Shown: piece after piece, positions 22,641 to 34,914 of the stretch | Layout of the letters: each line of letters starts with the position of its first letter | Position numbering within the stretch: position 1 is the first letter of the stretch | DNA from: Aristolochia californica | Taxonomy: Eukaryota > Streptophyta > Magnoliopsida > Piperales > Aristolochiaceae | Direction: 5' to 3' | DNA length: 64,000 nucleotides | NCBI GenBank assembly: GCA_029961685.1 | Contig: JARWKL010000008.1 | Location: forward strand, 37,086,144 to 37,150,143 | Position numbers and translations under genes: made by a program | Notes under the pieces: generated by a model | What the model was told of the DNA's origin: nothing | The model's input: only the letters and a program-made list of their open reading frames with translations | Database searches by the model: none

Positions 22641-23227
22641 ATAGAGGCTCATGTACTCAAATTATATCTAATTAGTTAAGTTTTTTTCTTTTCTAGAAAT
22701 TTAACATGGTATCAGAGCCCAAAAATTAGTTAACTCCAAAAAATTGTGGTCACCCCAAAAAAGTTATACTTAGTCAAATTGTTTAATTATTTTATTACTA
22801 CCATTATAATCTCCTTCTTATTAAGGTGGTGGTTATTTTGTCTTCATTTAATGTCTCATTAACCTTTTTCTTACCATACTTTTGTTTTACTCTCGTTTAC
22901 CCCTTTTTTGGCCAACCCTTTGGTACATTGCTTTGGTTGGTCGAGAAATTCAACATGGGCATTTACCACTCAATAGTCAAGCCCACATTGTCCCTTTCAT
23001 ACCCAAGCTAGCTAACTTCATTGGGCCATTTTCATTCCCAAGTCAAGTCATGGTGGCTTCCATTTTCAACACATTTGCCTATTAGATTTCATTGTTTGCC
23101 ATATTGTTGTAAACAAGAAAAAGGAAAAAAAGAAAAAAAACTTCATAATTCTTGTCCAAGGTACTACTTGTGTAACCCCACATTTATGCTTCTAGATTAA
23201 AGGCATATCCGGATTCAATAGAGAATT
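22617..23227 (+). mobile_element. R-block copy A: LTR end, primer-binding site and leader, truncated
   Basis: CCTCTATTATAAATAGAGG (TATA region) is followed by ...AATTTAACA at 22706 and TGGTATCAGAGCCC at 22707-22720, an LTR end plus initiator-Met primer site. The leader then matches 34981-35535, 45862-46390 and 59454-59955. It encodes no protein. It stops abruptly at 23227, where a foreign copia fragment starts. Confidence 0.8.
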
Positions 23228-23980
23228 TGCTTGTGTAATGAAGAGTGAGTTTGAAATGAGTTTAATGGGTGAACTTACATTCTTCCTTGGACTATAAGTA
23301 ATACAAACCGATAATGGGACATTCATAAATCAATCCAAATACACTAAAGGATTGCTTAAGAGATTTAACATTGAAAACCTTAAGTCAATTAGAACACCCA
23401 TGAGTTTGTCCTTGAAAATTGACTCGGACATCTCCGATAGGGACATAGATAAAAAATTGTATAAAAGTACGGTAGGATCTGTACTCAACCTTTTAGCCAA
23501 TAGACCAGATATAATTTTCGTGGTATGCCTATGTGTTAGATTTCAATCCGATCTTAGAGAATCTCACTTAGTAGTAATAAAAAGAGTTGCCTATTATCTA
23601 CTTGGGACACCTAACTCAAGTCTTTGATACTCAAACTCTTCAACCATTGATCTAAAAGGTTACTCTGGAGCTTATTTTTCTAGATGCAAAATTGACAGAA
23701 AGACTTTGAGTGAAAATTTTCAATTACTTAGAAATATGCTAAACTCTTAATTTTCCAAGAAACAAGATTCGGTAGCACTATCCACCACCGAAGGTAAATA
23801 CATTGCATGTGGAAGTTGTAGTGCACAACTTCTTTGGATGAAAAAACAACTAGATGACAATGGTATAGAGTAGAAAGAAATTGCAATCCATTGTGACAAC
23901 ATGAGGACCATAAGTCTAAGTAAGAACCTTGTTCATGTTATGGACTCCATAGCATCTAGAGTTATTGGTAGACATAGGAC
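23228..23980 (+). pseudogene. Ty1/copia RT end and RNase H fragment
   Basis: Encodes the end of reverse transcriptase (MSLMGELTFFLGL, TFINQSKYTKGLLKRF), the connection (YKSTVGSVLNLLANRPDI) and RNase H (ALSTTEGKYIACG, AIHCDNMRTISLSKN). The sequence type is unlike the 16-20 kb copia. Stops at 23296, 23626, 23748 and 23872 kill it. It lies in the junction between blocks A and B. Confidence 0.88.
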
Positions 23981-24824
23981 TTAGTGGGTGTCATTTTCAT
24001 GTCACGTTATGGGTTAGGTCTAATGTAATTTTCAGTATATGTGTGAGTCATGGTCAGGGAGGTTAGCGTCAGGTTTTGGGAAAAGTAAAAGTCATAGTTT
24101 CGGAAAGTGTAAGCTTTGGGGAAGAGTAGGAGTAATGGTGTGAAGTGAGTGGTCATGGGAAATGTATGGACGTCTTGAGAAATGTGGCGATGTCATGGGA
24201 AAGGGATTGGTTTGGAAATTGTATGGATGTCATGGTCCTTCTTGTTATAAGAAGGAAGGAAGTAAGAAGAAAAGTAAGCTTTGATCAATTAAATTAGTTC
24301 AAAGTCAGATTCTCCCTTTGAGGTCCAGGGTGAGCTTCCCTTCAAAAGCTCAGTTATTCCTCCTCTCGTTAATTATGTATTCTCACTATTGCTCGATCAA
24401 AGAACTCCAAGTATCCTTCAACGTCGCACGTCAACCTGGTAGGAAGGAGTGATCGTCAAGTGACTTGATCTATGGCGAAGGAACATAACACCGTGGTATC
24501 ATACAGGACAACCGTCGGGGATTCCTCTTCCCTTACGGATATGAGTAATCAAATGGATGAACTCAGAATGGAGACATAGCACTCTGTAGCTTCTGTCCGC
24601 ACATAACTAATTGAGCTACGAGACTCCTTCTAGTAATTTGCTCTTTGAATGGAAGAGTTTATGGTAGGGATCACTGCCCCTACTATTTACCCACCCCACC
24701 ACCACCACCAGCCACCTTTTCCACCACCACCAATGTCAAATGCCTAACCCATGCAACCCAAAAGACCGGTCTGTTAGGGAGCGGAAAGCCGAGTATGTAA
24801 CCCAGACCACAAACTCTAACAGAT
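23981..24824 (+). mobile_element. Probable LTR retrotransposon 5' end: LTR, primer site and gag start
   Basis: An LTR-like stretch (TATA-like GTTATAAGAAGG at about 24243, repeated GTCATGGGAAA words) ends near 24490 with ATAACA. TGGTATCATAC follows at 24494. After it comes a frame with MSNQMDELRMET and a His/Pro-rich stretch near 24690-24745, reminiscent of a Ty3/gypsy gag start, with several stops. The element is cut at block B. The LTR start is not fixed. Confidence 0.55.
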
Positions 24825-25000
24825 AAAATCCCTAACTTGAAGTTTGTATACACTAATAGCACATGTTGATAATTTTGGACATAAATAAAAGACTAGTATA
24901 ATTAAAACATTTTTTAACAGAGACTCTTCTGTGAAACATTCTTAAGTGAAACTCTTTTAAGACTCTACCATATTAATGGTTTGTGAGACTTTTTGCTATG

Positions 25001-25018
25001 AGAGTCATATATGACTCT
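25001..25018. repeat. 18-base palindrome, copy B
   Basis: Same palindrome, AGAGTCATATATGACTCT, as at 11168-11185. Confidence 0.85.
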
Positions 25019-27060
25019 TCCATACCCGTTTTTCAACAAAATAAGAGTGTTACAGAGGGCATGCTCATACTCAAGATCCTCTTATTTCTTTCCTTAATTT
25101 TCTTCTCCTCTTCATACGTCTAGCCTTCTTCCTTAACTTCTTCTTCTCCTCTTCTTTCTCTTCGACTTCTTCTCTCTTCTTGTTCTCTTCGACCTTAAAA
25201 CTTTCAAGTATGAAACCCTAAAATCTAACATCCCTCATAGTTTTTATTTATACATGTAAATATCTAGTTTATATATAATTATTTTTGTCATTGATTTTAA
25301 GAATATTTATGGTTAGAATTTAACTTATTATGTTGATCATATGTATTTTTTATTAATTACTTAAATAACATAAATATTAGTTAAATTAATAAATTTTAAT
25401 CCTCGATAATTTATTTATTTATGAGTCAAAATTATTTTATTTTGATTAAATAGATTTATTATATATTATCTAGTAATGATTACCTAAAAAAATTCTATTT
25501 TTATACTAAGTTAATCACTTTAGTTAGGAAGTTCAAAATTATTTACCATTGCTTAATTATTTGAATAATTAAAATAGTTACTAATTTACATCATAATCAT
25601 ATAAATGAATTAAATTATTATACATTTATCAAAATGTAATGTACTATTTAATTAATAAAAATATTTTTTTAATATAAATTTATATTTATTTTATCAAATT
25701 AAACAAATATTTATAATTTAGTATAGCAAACAATTACATGAGTACCTTTTTATAGTTATTTTATACCAAAGCTATTTTATTAATAAATTCTTTTAACATT
25801 TTTCACAAGGTCACACTAACAAAAAAGGATAATTTAATCTGCCAACGAAAACTCTATTTTGCAGGCAGAAAAAATACTACCACAAAAATTTTTCGCTGGC
25901 AACATATTTAATATTTAAAAATTACTGGCAAATCTGAAATTCGTTGTCAGAAAATTTCTGCTAGCGAAAATTTTTGCTAACAAAGAATTTTTCTGCATGT
26001 GAATTTAATATCATTGCAAAAAATATTTGGCCAACTTTTGCTAGCGAATTTTAATTTAGTTGATTAAAATTTATGGGAGAAATTTCTGCCTGTAACTTTT
26101 AATTTTCCAAGCATAAAGAATTATTTTTTTAAAATAGCACGATGCTCTATAGTCTAACCTCCTCCTTCGTTTCTTGCAATCCCTCCTCTAATTGTGTAGG
26201 CAGTTGGGATGAAGATGGTTGGGCCTCCTGGGTAAAGGTAGTTGAGCTTAATCAGTATCAACGAACACGTCTCACGATGGCACTCTTATCAACTAGCTCA
26301 CCAACTTCTTGTGCCTCTCGTACTTGTCGTCGCTGCATCTCCTCTTGTAAAAAAAAATAACAAGAGGTAATTCATTATAATTATTCGTGTATAAAATAAA
26401 TTTTAATATTTATAAGAAATTCATAGTTACATATTGTTCTTCAGATCCATCAGGGCACCCGCCTTCATCGGACCAATGACTACGCTGAAATTACTTAATA
26501 TCAGAGCAATTCATACCCTACTTATTTATAATGACACGTGACTATAAACATGTTAGAATAGTAGTTCATTTGAAATAAAATGTACTCCAAATTAACATAC
26601 ATATCATATCCTCTAATAAACATCAAAGACTTTAATCTTGTGGTATGTCGAACATTTTGTTTTCTAGCATTTTCAACACTTACTCGGGAATGTCTCTATA
26701 AATAAAAATTAGATATTAATAAAATAAAAATAATTAATTTTTAAACAAAATTCATACAAATTTAGATTACATTGAACCTCTCTCCCTCAAACAAGAAGGA
26801 AAGGCCTCTATAAGGAGTAGACATGCCACATAGTGGCCTCCACACTCCTCACACCACCCATGCGTAGCAGTCAGGTGTTATCGAAATGTAGTAGCCAATA
26901 TAGGATGCTCGACAACTTGTGCTATCACATTGCTAGTCAAATCCACATCAAATTCTTTCTATAACACAACATTACTAATGTTAACATTGTAAACTAGAAA
27001 GACAAAAGAAAATCTAATTGAACAATTTGTAAAATTCATAAATATAAGGATATGCATAAG

Positions 27061-27844
27061 TAGGGGTGGCATCAAACCGAGCTGGTCTACGAGCAACTAG
27101 AGCTCGGTTCGGTTCGATTTGATTTATCTTGATCTCAAATCGAATTCGAGATATAGTTCAGGTTTATTTAAGTTAACGAACAAAGCTCGAGCAAACTCTG
27201 GTTCTATTCCAAAGCTCATGTGTAGACTCATTAGCTTAACGAGGACCCGAGAAAAACCAGTGATGCAGAGGGGATTATGCACAACGGCAACTCCTTGCTT
27301 GTCCTAATTCTTCGAAGTACAATTTTACAAGTATATGTTATTATCCTTTATAACTAGTTGTTAAAAAATAGTCTCTGCCCCCACTTCCTCTTCAACCAAA
27401 TATTACGAGGGAAGCTCTACGTGGAGAGCTCTATCTTGGCCAATTTTATTGATACGCTATTGGCAGATCTGAGTACATGTTGTCATGAAGTTGTTCAGGA
27501 AGAACATAGGTTTGTTATGTTGTCAAATACATAAGCTAGTCACCACGAAGGATCTGAGTTGTTTGCATTATCATCCCCCAATTTTAGGTAGAGGTCATGC
27601 CATATTTTATGTGAAATGTATGCATAATTTTATGTACGGTTTATTTGATAGGTATTTTATGCAAAGTTTTAAATGTAGGTTGGAGTTTGAGCTCGAACTT
27701 GAACTCAATTAAAATTATTGGGCTCTAGAGCTCGATTACAATTTTAGGCTTGAGGCTAGGCTCGACTCAAGCTCAAGTTCAAAATATTTAAATCAAGCCC
27801 AACTCGAACATAGGTAGGCTCTGCTTGATTCGATGCCACCCTTG
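27061..27844. mobile_element. Non-autonomous hAT element, copy B, 784 bp
   Basis: Target duplications TGCATAAG at 27053-27060 and 27845-27852, identical to copy A. Left end TAGGGGTGGCATC, right end GATGCCACCCTTG. An extra GGGCTCTAGAGCTCGATT-type stretch near 27720-27745 and a short insertion near 27358 account for most of its greater length relative to copy A. Confidence 0.9.
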
Positions 27845-27852
27845 TGCATAAG

Positions 27853-28100
27853 CTATCTGGTCCTCGGTGTAGGATTCAAAATTTTGTACCTTCACCTCCA
27901 TGAAAGTTCGTAGCTCATGGGCTACCCAATGAGTGAAAATGGCGGTAGGGAGTCTCGATGCCCTTCTATGCCCACCTTGGAACTCCATTGGCATCCTCCT
28001 CTTGTTGATAGAGGCCACAAGCTTATCAACTCGGGAGCCCATGGTCAGACCCTATGATCGCCTAATTTGTGAGGATGCAGATGGAGCCAATGTGGATGGA
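27853..28100 (-). pseudogene. PTTA-like CACTA protein, conserved segment, copy B
   Basis: Reads MGSRVDKLVASINKRR, MPMEFQGGHRRASR, TAIFTHWVAHELRTF and VKVQNFESYTEDQIAYA on the minus strand, nearly the same as in copy A. The TRG start seen in copy A is altered here (TMGSRV). The similarity between blocks over this coding part is high, but frames outside it are broken. Confidence 0.55.
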
Positions 28101-29057
28101 CCCATCGTATGCAAAGCTGTAAGATTGTAATTGTAGCATGATGAACGGAAACAAATTGTTCCCGTAATTTATTCTCTTGATTTGTGGATCTAAATTAGAT
28201 TTAAAATGGAATGTAATATATGTTAAATAGCCTCCGCAGGGAGAAGAATGAATCATCGAAAAAACATTCTTTCAAATTCTTCTTTGTGTTATTCGGTTTG
28301 ACATGGTTTTAGAACGGGAGAAAATTTCTGCCGTCACTATGAATAAAGAAGCCATCGTCGAAGAGCTTCCTATAGCCGAAGAACAAAATGGAAGCTCTAT
28401 CCCATAGCCGAAGCGTACAAAGAGTTTCTAGCCAAAGAATAGAGCAGAAGCTCCATCCCCCGTAGCCGAAGAGCACAAAGAGCTGGTTTAAACCGACTTC
28501 CGAACGTTGCTGACAACCGCACTATCGTCCTCATCACCGAAGCCACCGTTAGAGAGCTGCCGAACGACGCCGACAATCGCACTTTCATTGTCGAAGATGC
28601 TCTGTCATTTCGATGACCAGAGCCACCGTTAGAAAAGTCTGGCGGCATTTTGAACGTTGTCATGAATAGCCGAGCCACCACTTGGCCCTCCAGTAGACCG
28701 CACCACCGACCGATGGAAACTGACGCTTGCAGAACTTTTTTTCTGCAATGACAGTCCCATATCCAAAATAGCGTCGCCAAAGACCTCTGACGATCGCCGA
28801 CGACTGGACCACCGGCCCCGTTATCGCAGTGACCACCACCATCGCCGAAGGAAGCTGACGCTTCGTTGTCGTCGTCGAAGGAGAAAGGTGATTTTTTAGA
28901 AAAACTTAGGAACTACTGTTCCTTTATTTATCTGTGGGTCAACCCAGTGGATAACGGGTCAGCCCAGCGGCTCCGAATCGGACTCGAATCAGAACAAAAT
29001 TGAACCAGACTAGAACTGGACCAGACCGAAAATCCGAATCAGCCCAGAGACAGAAAA

Positions 29058-32000
29058 TGGGGAACTATCGTGCAATCTCTAGAAAAGCTAACAACCGGGT
29101 ATGCACTCACTGCGGGGAAAAATGTCATTCACACCAGCGTTGTTACGAGATTATTAGTTATCCAGAGTGGTGGGACTTTTGTAAAAACCCTCAAAAAAAG
29201 ATTATTGGGGAAAAGCTACGGCCTACGGCGAAGGTTGCCCATCCAGGTATTATCGGTAAAGCATCAATATTCTTTGCATATTCTAAGAATAGAATTTGGA
29301 TTATTGATACAGGTGCATCTGATCACACGACGAGGGATTCCAGCCAGTTCAAATTTGTCCTACCTTCTCCTCAATTTGTTATTTCCACGGCCAATGGTAG
29401 TACCTCTCCTATTACTGGGAAAATGATCAGTTATCTTGTCGAATAATTTTACATTAGATATTGTCCTTATTGTTCCATTTCTTGAATACAATTTATTGTC
29501 TGTTAGACAATGTAACTTTCTGGCCCTCCTTTTGTGTCTTTCAGGACATTCTAACCAGGAAGATTCTTGGTTATGATGTTAGACGGGGCAAACTCTACTA
29601 TTTGGAGTTAACGACGAATGGGGGATCAAATATCAGTCAGGCAAATCAATCTAGTAATGAAAACAATGTTCAAGCAACTATATCGTTATGGCACCGAAGA
29701 CTCGACCATCTTTCTTTTGGTTATCTTAAGAAATTGGGATGTTATGGGACATCCTGGTTATGGGCCTGGGTTAAGTACCTATGTCTTCCGCTCCTAATAG
29801 GCCGGTCTTTTGGGTAGTATTGGCTAGGTGCTTAACATTTGGTATCAGAGCCGACCTCGGTCGCGAGTTCTATTCCCGGCAACAGTGCAGAGGCTGGATT
29901 TAAATACTGGTAGGCCGTAGGATAAAAACCCGGGTCGGGCCAGTGTCGCTGCGTCGTGCGTAAAGGCTGGATTAAAATACAAGTAGGCCGTAGGATAAAA
30001 ACCCGGGTCGGGCCTGTGTCATTGCGCCGCCGTGGTCGTCGGCTCGCGAAGGGGGGTGTGATGTTATGGGACATCCTTATGGGCCTGGGTTAAGTACCTA
30101 TGTCTTCCGCTCCTAACAGGCCGGTCGTTTGGGTAGTATTGGCTAGGTGCTTAACATGGGACCACAACTTTTTTCAGGTTTGAATAATTTGGATTTTCAT
30201 TGTGACACTTGTGAACTGGCTAAGAGCCACCGTATCTCTTATTTACCGAGTTTGAATAAGAGTTTTGAACCTTTCGAGGTTATTCATTTTGATGTTTCGG
30301 GTCCTACAAAGGTTCCCTCTATTTCTCGAGCTCAGTATTTTGTGACATTTATTGATGAATGTACTAGAATGACTTGGGTATCCCTACTTATAAAAAAGAG
30401 TGATGTGTGTCTAGTTTTTCAAAAATTTCACCAAATGGTACACACTCAGTACTAGAAGCATATTCGTGTTTTACAATCTGATAATGGTACTGAATTTGTC
30501 GATGCTTCTCTTGGTAATTTTCTGAACAAACATGGAATTTGTCATCAGACCTCATGCACCTACACTCCCCAACAAAATGGATTGGCAAAGAGGGATAATA
30601 GACAACTTTTAGAAGTAGTACGTGCCACTCTCTTTGGCATGAACATGCCTCGATTTTAATGGGGCTAAGTTGTCAAATCTGTTGCCTACCTTATCAATCT
30701 AACACCTTCTTGAGTTACAGACTTTCAAACTCCTCAACAAAAATTACACTCCCTAATTTCCATTCCCCATCTTCCAAATCTTGAACCCCAGGTTTTTGGG
30801 TGTACTGTATATGTTCATATCCCAAAAGTCTTGCGAAATAAACTTGATCCATGGGCCAAACGTTGTGTTTTTGTTGGCTATTCTGATTTTCAAAAAGGAT
30901 ATCGGTGCTATGATCCACACACCCGAAAACTCCATGTAACTCTAGATGCCTCTTTCCATGAATTAAAACCTTATTACTCAGGTGGAGTCTCTCGAAATTC
31001 TCTATAGGGGGAGAGCTCAAGTGAAGAGAATAGCGGAGGGGCTGAGTTTATTGAGTTAGAAGCGGTGAATGAATTGTTTAATCAACAAGAGAATAGTGGA
31101 GGTGTTGAGCTAGAAGCGGTGAATGAATTTTTTAACCAACCAGATCGTCATGATGTGCAACAAGACTATGCTCCCAACCATGAAGTCAAGAGTGAATCAT
31201 TAATTGCTCCTGAAGAATCCTTAGAGTTGCCTCTGTCTATACCATCAACTGAAGAATCAACCCAGAATGTTCCTCCTCAGGTAAATATGAATCTTGTGTT
31301 TGATGAATCTATTGAAACATGTGTTCCTACAGAAAATATAACTATTAGATATCCACAAAGATTGAATAGGGGAGTTCTAAAGAAACAGTATGAACCTGAT
31401 CCTAAAGCCAAGACCAAATACTCAATCAACAACTATGTGTCCTCCCATAGGTTGACTAAATCGTATGCATTTACTGTTGATCAATTATCCAGGGTTTCTA
31501 TTCCAAGTAATGTACAAGATACATTAGCTGATCCAAATGGAAAAAGGCAATGAACGAAGAGATGGAGGCTCTACAAAAGAATGCCACATGGGAACTTGTT
31601 TCACAGCCTAAAGGAGTGAAGACAATTGGATGTCGATGGGTATTCACCGTGAAACTCAAACCGGATGGACGCATTGAAAGATATAAAGTTCTGCTAGTTG
31701 CAAAGGGATATACACAAAGGTATGGGATAGACTATTAGGATACTTTTGCACTAGTAGCTAAGGTCAATACAATTCACATTCTTATATCTATAACAGCAAA
31801 TCGAGACTGGCCTCTGCAACAATTTGATGTTAAAAATGTCTTTCTCAAAGGAAACTTAGAAGAAGAAGTCTGCATGGAGCTACCACCCGGAGTTAAAAGT
31901 GGTTCTTTGTGTCAAGGTGAAGTCTATAAATTGAAGAAGTCATTGTTCGGCCTGAAACAGTCACCTAGAGCATGGTTTGGGAGATTCTCGTCTACAATGA

Positions 32001-33030
32001 AGGAGTTTGGTTCTAACCAAAGTAACTCAGATCATACTTTGTTTATAAAACACAAAGAAGGAAAAGTAACAACTTTAATTGTGTATGTTGATGATATGGT
32101 TGTGACAGGAGATGACCCATGTGAAATGCAAGCGTTACAGGAGTATTTAGCCACAAAAAATTGAAATAAAGGATCTCAAACAACTTAAAATTTTTTTGGG
32201 AATTGAAATTGCAAAATCGAAACATGGAGTCTTCCTTTCACAGCGAAAATATGGTTTGGCTCTTCTAGCCAAAACCAGAATGTTTGATTGTAAACCAGTA
32301 GAGATGCCCATGGAAATGAATCATAAGCTCGAAATTTTCCCAAATCAAACCCCAACAGACTAAGGGCATTATCATCGATTAGTCGGAAGATTGATCTACA
32401 TGTCACACACAAGGCCTGATGTAGCATATGCAATGAGCATTGTCAGTCATTTCATGCATGCACCAAGTGAAGAACATATGGAAACGGTCTATCGAATCTT
32501 GAGATACTTAAAGAGTGCTCCAGGAAAAGGTTTGTTATTCTCAAAAAGGGGTATCTCTAATATTGAAGGATATACAGATTTTGATTGGGCAGGTGACCGG
32601 ACAACTAGAAGATCCATGTCGGGTTACTTTACTTTTGTGGAAGGGAATCTTGTCACTTGGAAAAACAAAAAATAGAAGGTAGTATCAAGATCAAGTGCTG
32701 ACGTTGAATTTCGAGGCATGACTCATGGTGTATGCGAGTTGTTATGGATAAGGAATATACTAAGGGGCTTAGGAATTGAATATACTAAACCTATGAGTCT
32801 CCAATGTGATCACAAGGCAGCCATTGCAATTGCACAAAATCCTATTCAATATGATCGCATTAAACATGTTGAAGTCCATCGTCATTTCATCAAGGAGAAC
32901 CTCGATGCAAAGATTATACAATTCCGTTTATTCAATCTGAGAGTCAGCTAGCTTATATGCTCACGAAAGCAGTATCAGGGAGGGCATTTCATGGTATAAT
33001 TGACAAGTTGGGAATGACCAATATCTATGC
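29058..33030 (+). pseudogene. Copia B gag-pol remnant
   Basis: The zinc knuckle is intact here (CTHCGEKCHSHQRC, near 29108), as is the protease site IIDTGASDHTT near 29305. Pre-integrase is split by the TRIM. Integrase lies at 30270-30650 (FVTFIDECTRMTW, SDNGTEFVDASL, YTPQQNGLAKRD), reverse transcriptase at 31550-32160 (YVDDM near 32084-32098), and RNase H at 32390-32960 (EGYTDFDWAGDRTTRRSMSG, LQCDHKAAIAIAQN). Stops near 29443, 30453, 31005, 31550, 31736, 32161, 32361 and 32672 and frame changes kill it. Several segments are better kept than in copy A. Confidence 0.93.
29740..30156 (+). mobile_element. TRIM: miniature LTR retrotransposon, 417 bp
   Basis: Two LTRs (29740-29837, 98 bases; 30062-30156, 95 bases), both starting TGTTATGGGACATCC and ending GGTGCTTAACA, differ by a 3-base deletion and a few substitutions. 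TGGTATCAGAGCC at 29840-29852 is a primer-binding site for initiator tRNA-Met. GAAGGGGGGTGTGA at 30048-30061 is the polypurine tract. The 5-base target duplication TGGGA (29735-29739 and 30157-30161) is perfect. The internal part is 224 bases, has no coding frame, and contains two direct repeats of GGCCGTAGGATAAAAACCCG. The matching uninterrupted sequence exists in copia copy A near 17901-17920. Confidence 0.96.
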
Positions 33031-33736
33031 ACCAACTTGAAGGGGAGTGTATGCAAAGCTGTAAGATTGTAATTGTAGCATGATGGATGGAAATGAATTG
33101 TTTCCTTGATTTTTTCTCTTGATTTTTGGATCTAAATTAGATTTAAAATGGAATGTAATATATGTTAAATAGCCTCCGTTGGGAGAAGAATAAATCATCA
33201 AAAAAACATTCTTTGAAATTCTTCTTTGTGTTATTCGGTTTGACACCCACCAATGTGGAGGGAGCTGATGTGAATGTATCTATTTACACATTGCATAAAT
33301 GACCTTGAGCAAAATATAATTTAAGATAAAAAAGAGGGGTTTAGTCAACTTTATTCTCTCCTATGTAAGTCACTATTAGATGGTGACGGTGTTGATACCA
33401 TCTGAGATGATGCAAAGTGTGCAACCTATCGTACCCTAGGTGGACGAGGAGGTATGATATCAGATGCACCTGCTAATGGGGTATTTCTATAACACCAATA
33501 ATGTTATTTGTAATAAAAAAATAACACTAAGGATGTTTAAATAAATAATTCTACGAAAAACTAACGTTGTAGAACTATGAAATAAATTTATTGATTCATT
33601 GTCATCTAAATTATATTTTCATCACTCTCTCAATCAATCGTTTCTTCTTCTTCTCCTACTTCATCATTTCATCCTTGAACCTATCTTGTACCTCAACTTC
33701 ATCTTCTTCTCTGACATCCTTGGACTCATATACGCT

Positions 33737-34914
33737 TAATGTTGGAGCATAAAGAATATCTATTTAGACATGTGTATAGGATGAGACCATGTGTTTTTAC
33801 CAACCTTTGTAATTTTCTAAGAAGTACTAGACTTCTTGTGAACACCAAGAGCTTTAAAGTTGAAGAACAAATTGCTATATTCATGGTTACCATATGCCAG
33901 GGCCAAAGGTAACCAGTGTCAATGAAAAGTTTCAATTGCTCAGTTTGAACTATTAATACATATTTCAATAGAGTACTAGAGGTGTACTTAAACTTTAAAA
34001 AAGATTACATACGTCCTCCTTCAACTAGAAATGTTCATCCAAAAATAGTAGGTAATGAGAATTATTATCTCTATTTCAAGGTAAACAACTACTCTAATTT
34101 TTATTTATGTATTTATTCATTTAAATAAAAATTTATATCAACTTTCAATGTGAAAATCTAAAAATTACATTGGAACAATTGATGGGACCTACACACAGGC
34201 CCATGTTATTAACAAGGACAGTTGTAGGTTTTGGGATGGGAGACAATACTTAACACAAATGTGATGGCAGCTTGTAATTTCAATATGGAGTTCACTTTTG
34301 TAGTAGCTGGGTGAAAAGAATCAGTAGTTGATGCTCGCATTTTGATGCATGAATTAGATACACGAATGGGTTTTTCATCCTAAGTGGTAGTATGCTTATT
34401 TTATTTATTTATTTTTTAACATGTTACTTTTATTCATAGTTCATTATTTTTATTTCATATTGTAGGAAAGTACTACTTGATAGATGTTCTCTATGCTAAC
34501 TTGCCTGATTTTTAGGCACCTTATCGTTCAACTAGATATCATTTAAATGAATATGATGAAAATCATCTCCCTCAAACTACAATAGAGTTATCCAACCATC
34601 GACATTCATCATTAAGAGACACAATTGAGAGGACTTTTGGTCTGTGGAACCAACAATTTGCAATTTTGGATCGAGCTCTTCCATACTTGTATAAGACTCA
34701 GGTGAAAATTGTCATTGCATGTTGTATCACTCACAATTTTATACGGATATCTAATCGTAATGATGAAGAGATTGAAAGAGAGGAACCAAGGGATGATATA
34801 GTATTTGGACTAGATCAAGAAGAAGATGAAGATGATTTAGAGGAAATAATTAACCAACCTATGATCATCATATCAAGGAGAAGAAAGATATTTTACTTTT
34901 TTCCTCTATTATAA
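33737..34914 (+). pseudogene. PIF/Harbinger transposase, copy B, broken
   Basis: Same content as 21463-22640: MRPCVFTNLCNFLRSTRLL near 33782, IGTIDGTYTQAHV near 34175, YANLPDF then APYRSTRYHLNEYDEN near 34490-34560, TIERTFGLWNQQF near 34625, VKIVIACCITHNFIR near 34700 and an acidic tail. One conserved position reads APYRS here and VPYRS in copy A. The stop before PYRS (near 34514) is shared with copy A, so it was broken before duplication. Confidence 0.88.

Larger units (their letters stand above)
10987..23227. repeat. Segmental duplication, copy A
   Basis: Starts with ACAAAATCCCTAACTTGAAG and ends with GGATTCAATAGAGAA. The same order of sequence is found at 24825-35535. Shared parts in order: a 950-base AT-rich flank, a CACTA end, PTTA-like minus-strand exons, a hAT, a Ty1/copia, a PIF/Harbinger transposase and the start of another LTR element. 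Differences: the P450 segment at 11954-13838 is only here, and a TRIM is only in copy B. Offsets between copies are 13,838 bases at the start and about 12,300 at the end, mostly explained by these two indels. Confidence 0.93.
28106..33245 (+). mobile_element. Ty1/copia retrotransposon, copy B, 5.1 kb with both LTRs
   Basis: LTRs of 198 bases at 28106-28303 and 33048-33245. The flanking target bases are CCCAT (28101-28105) and CCCAC (33246-33250), the same site as copy A with one later change. The LTRs differ at about 15 positions by hand count. The primer site is altered (TGGTTTTAGAAC). A TRIM of 417 bases plus its 5-base target duplication sits in the pre-integrase region. The leader (28310-29050) again replaces a capsid gene. 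Confidence 0.96.
25814..33736. mobile_element. CACTA-type DNA transposon, copy B, with nested insertions
   Basis: The end CACTAACAAAAAAGG at 25814 runs directly into AATTTAATCTGCC and the subterminal GCTGGCA / CAGCGAAAA repeats (25835-26090), so the terminus is uninterrupted here. PTTA-like frames lie at 26130-26420 and 27853-28100. A hAT (27061-27844) and a copia (28106-33245) are nested in it. The right end was not found. Confidence 0.6.

Noticed and set aside
29740..30156. tRNA gene suggested by TGGTATCAGAGCC and GTTCTATTCCCGG words
   Set aside because: The first is the primer-binding site of the TRIM. The second resembles a T-arm, but there is no cloverleaf around it.
16182..33245. The two copia elements as independent insertions
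   Set aside because: Both sit at the same site with the same target bases (CCCAC/CCCAT) and the same flanks, so they are duplicates of one insertion.
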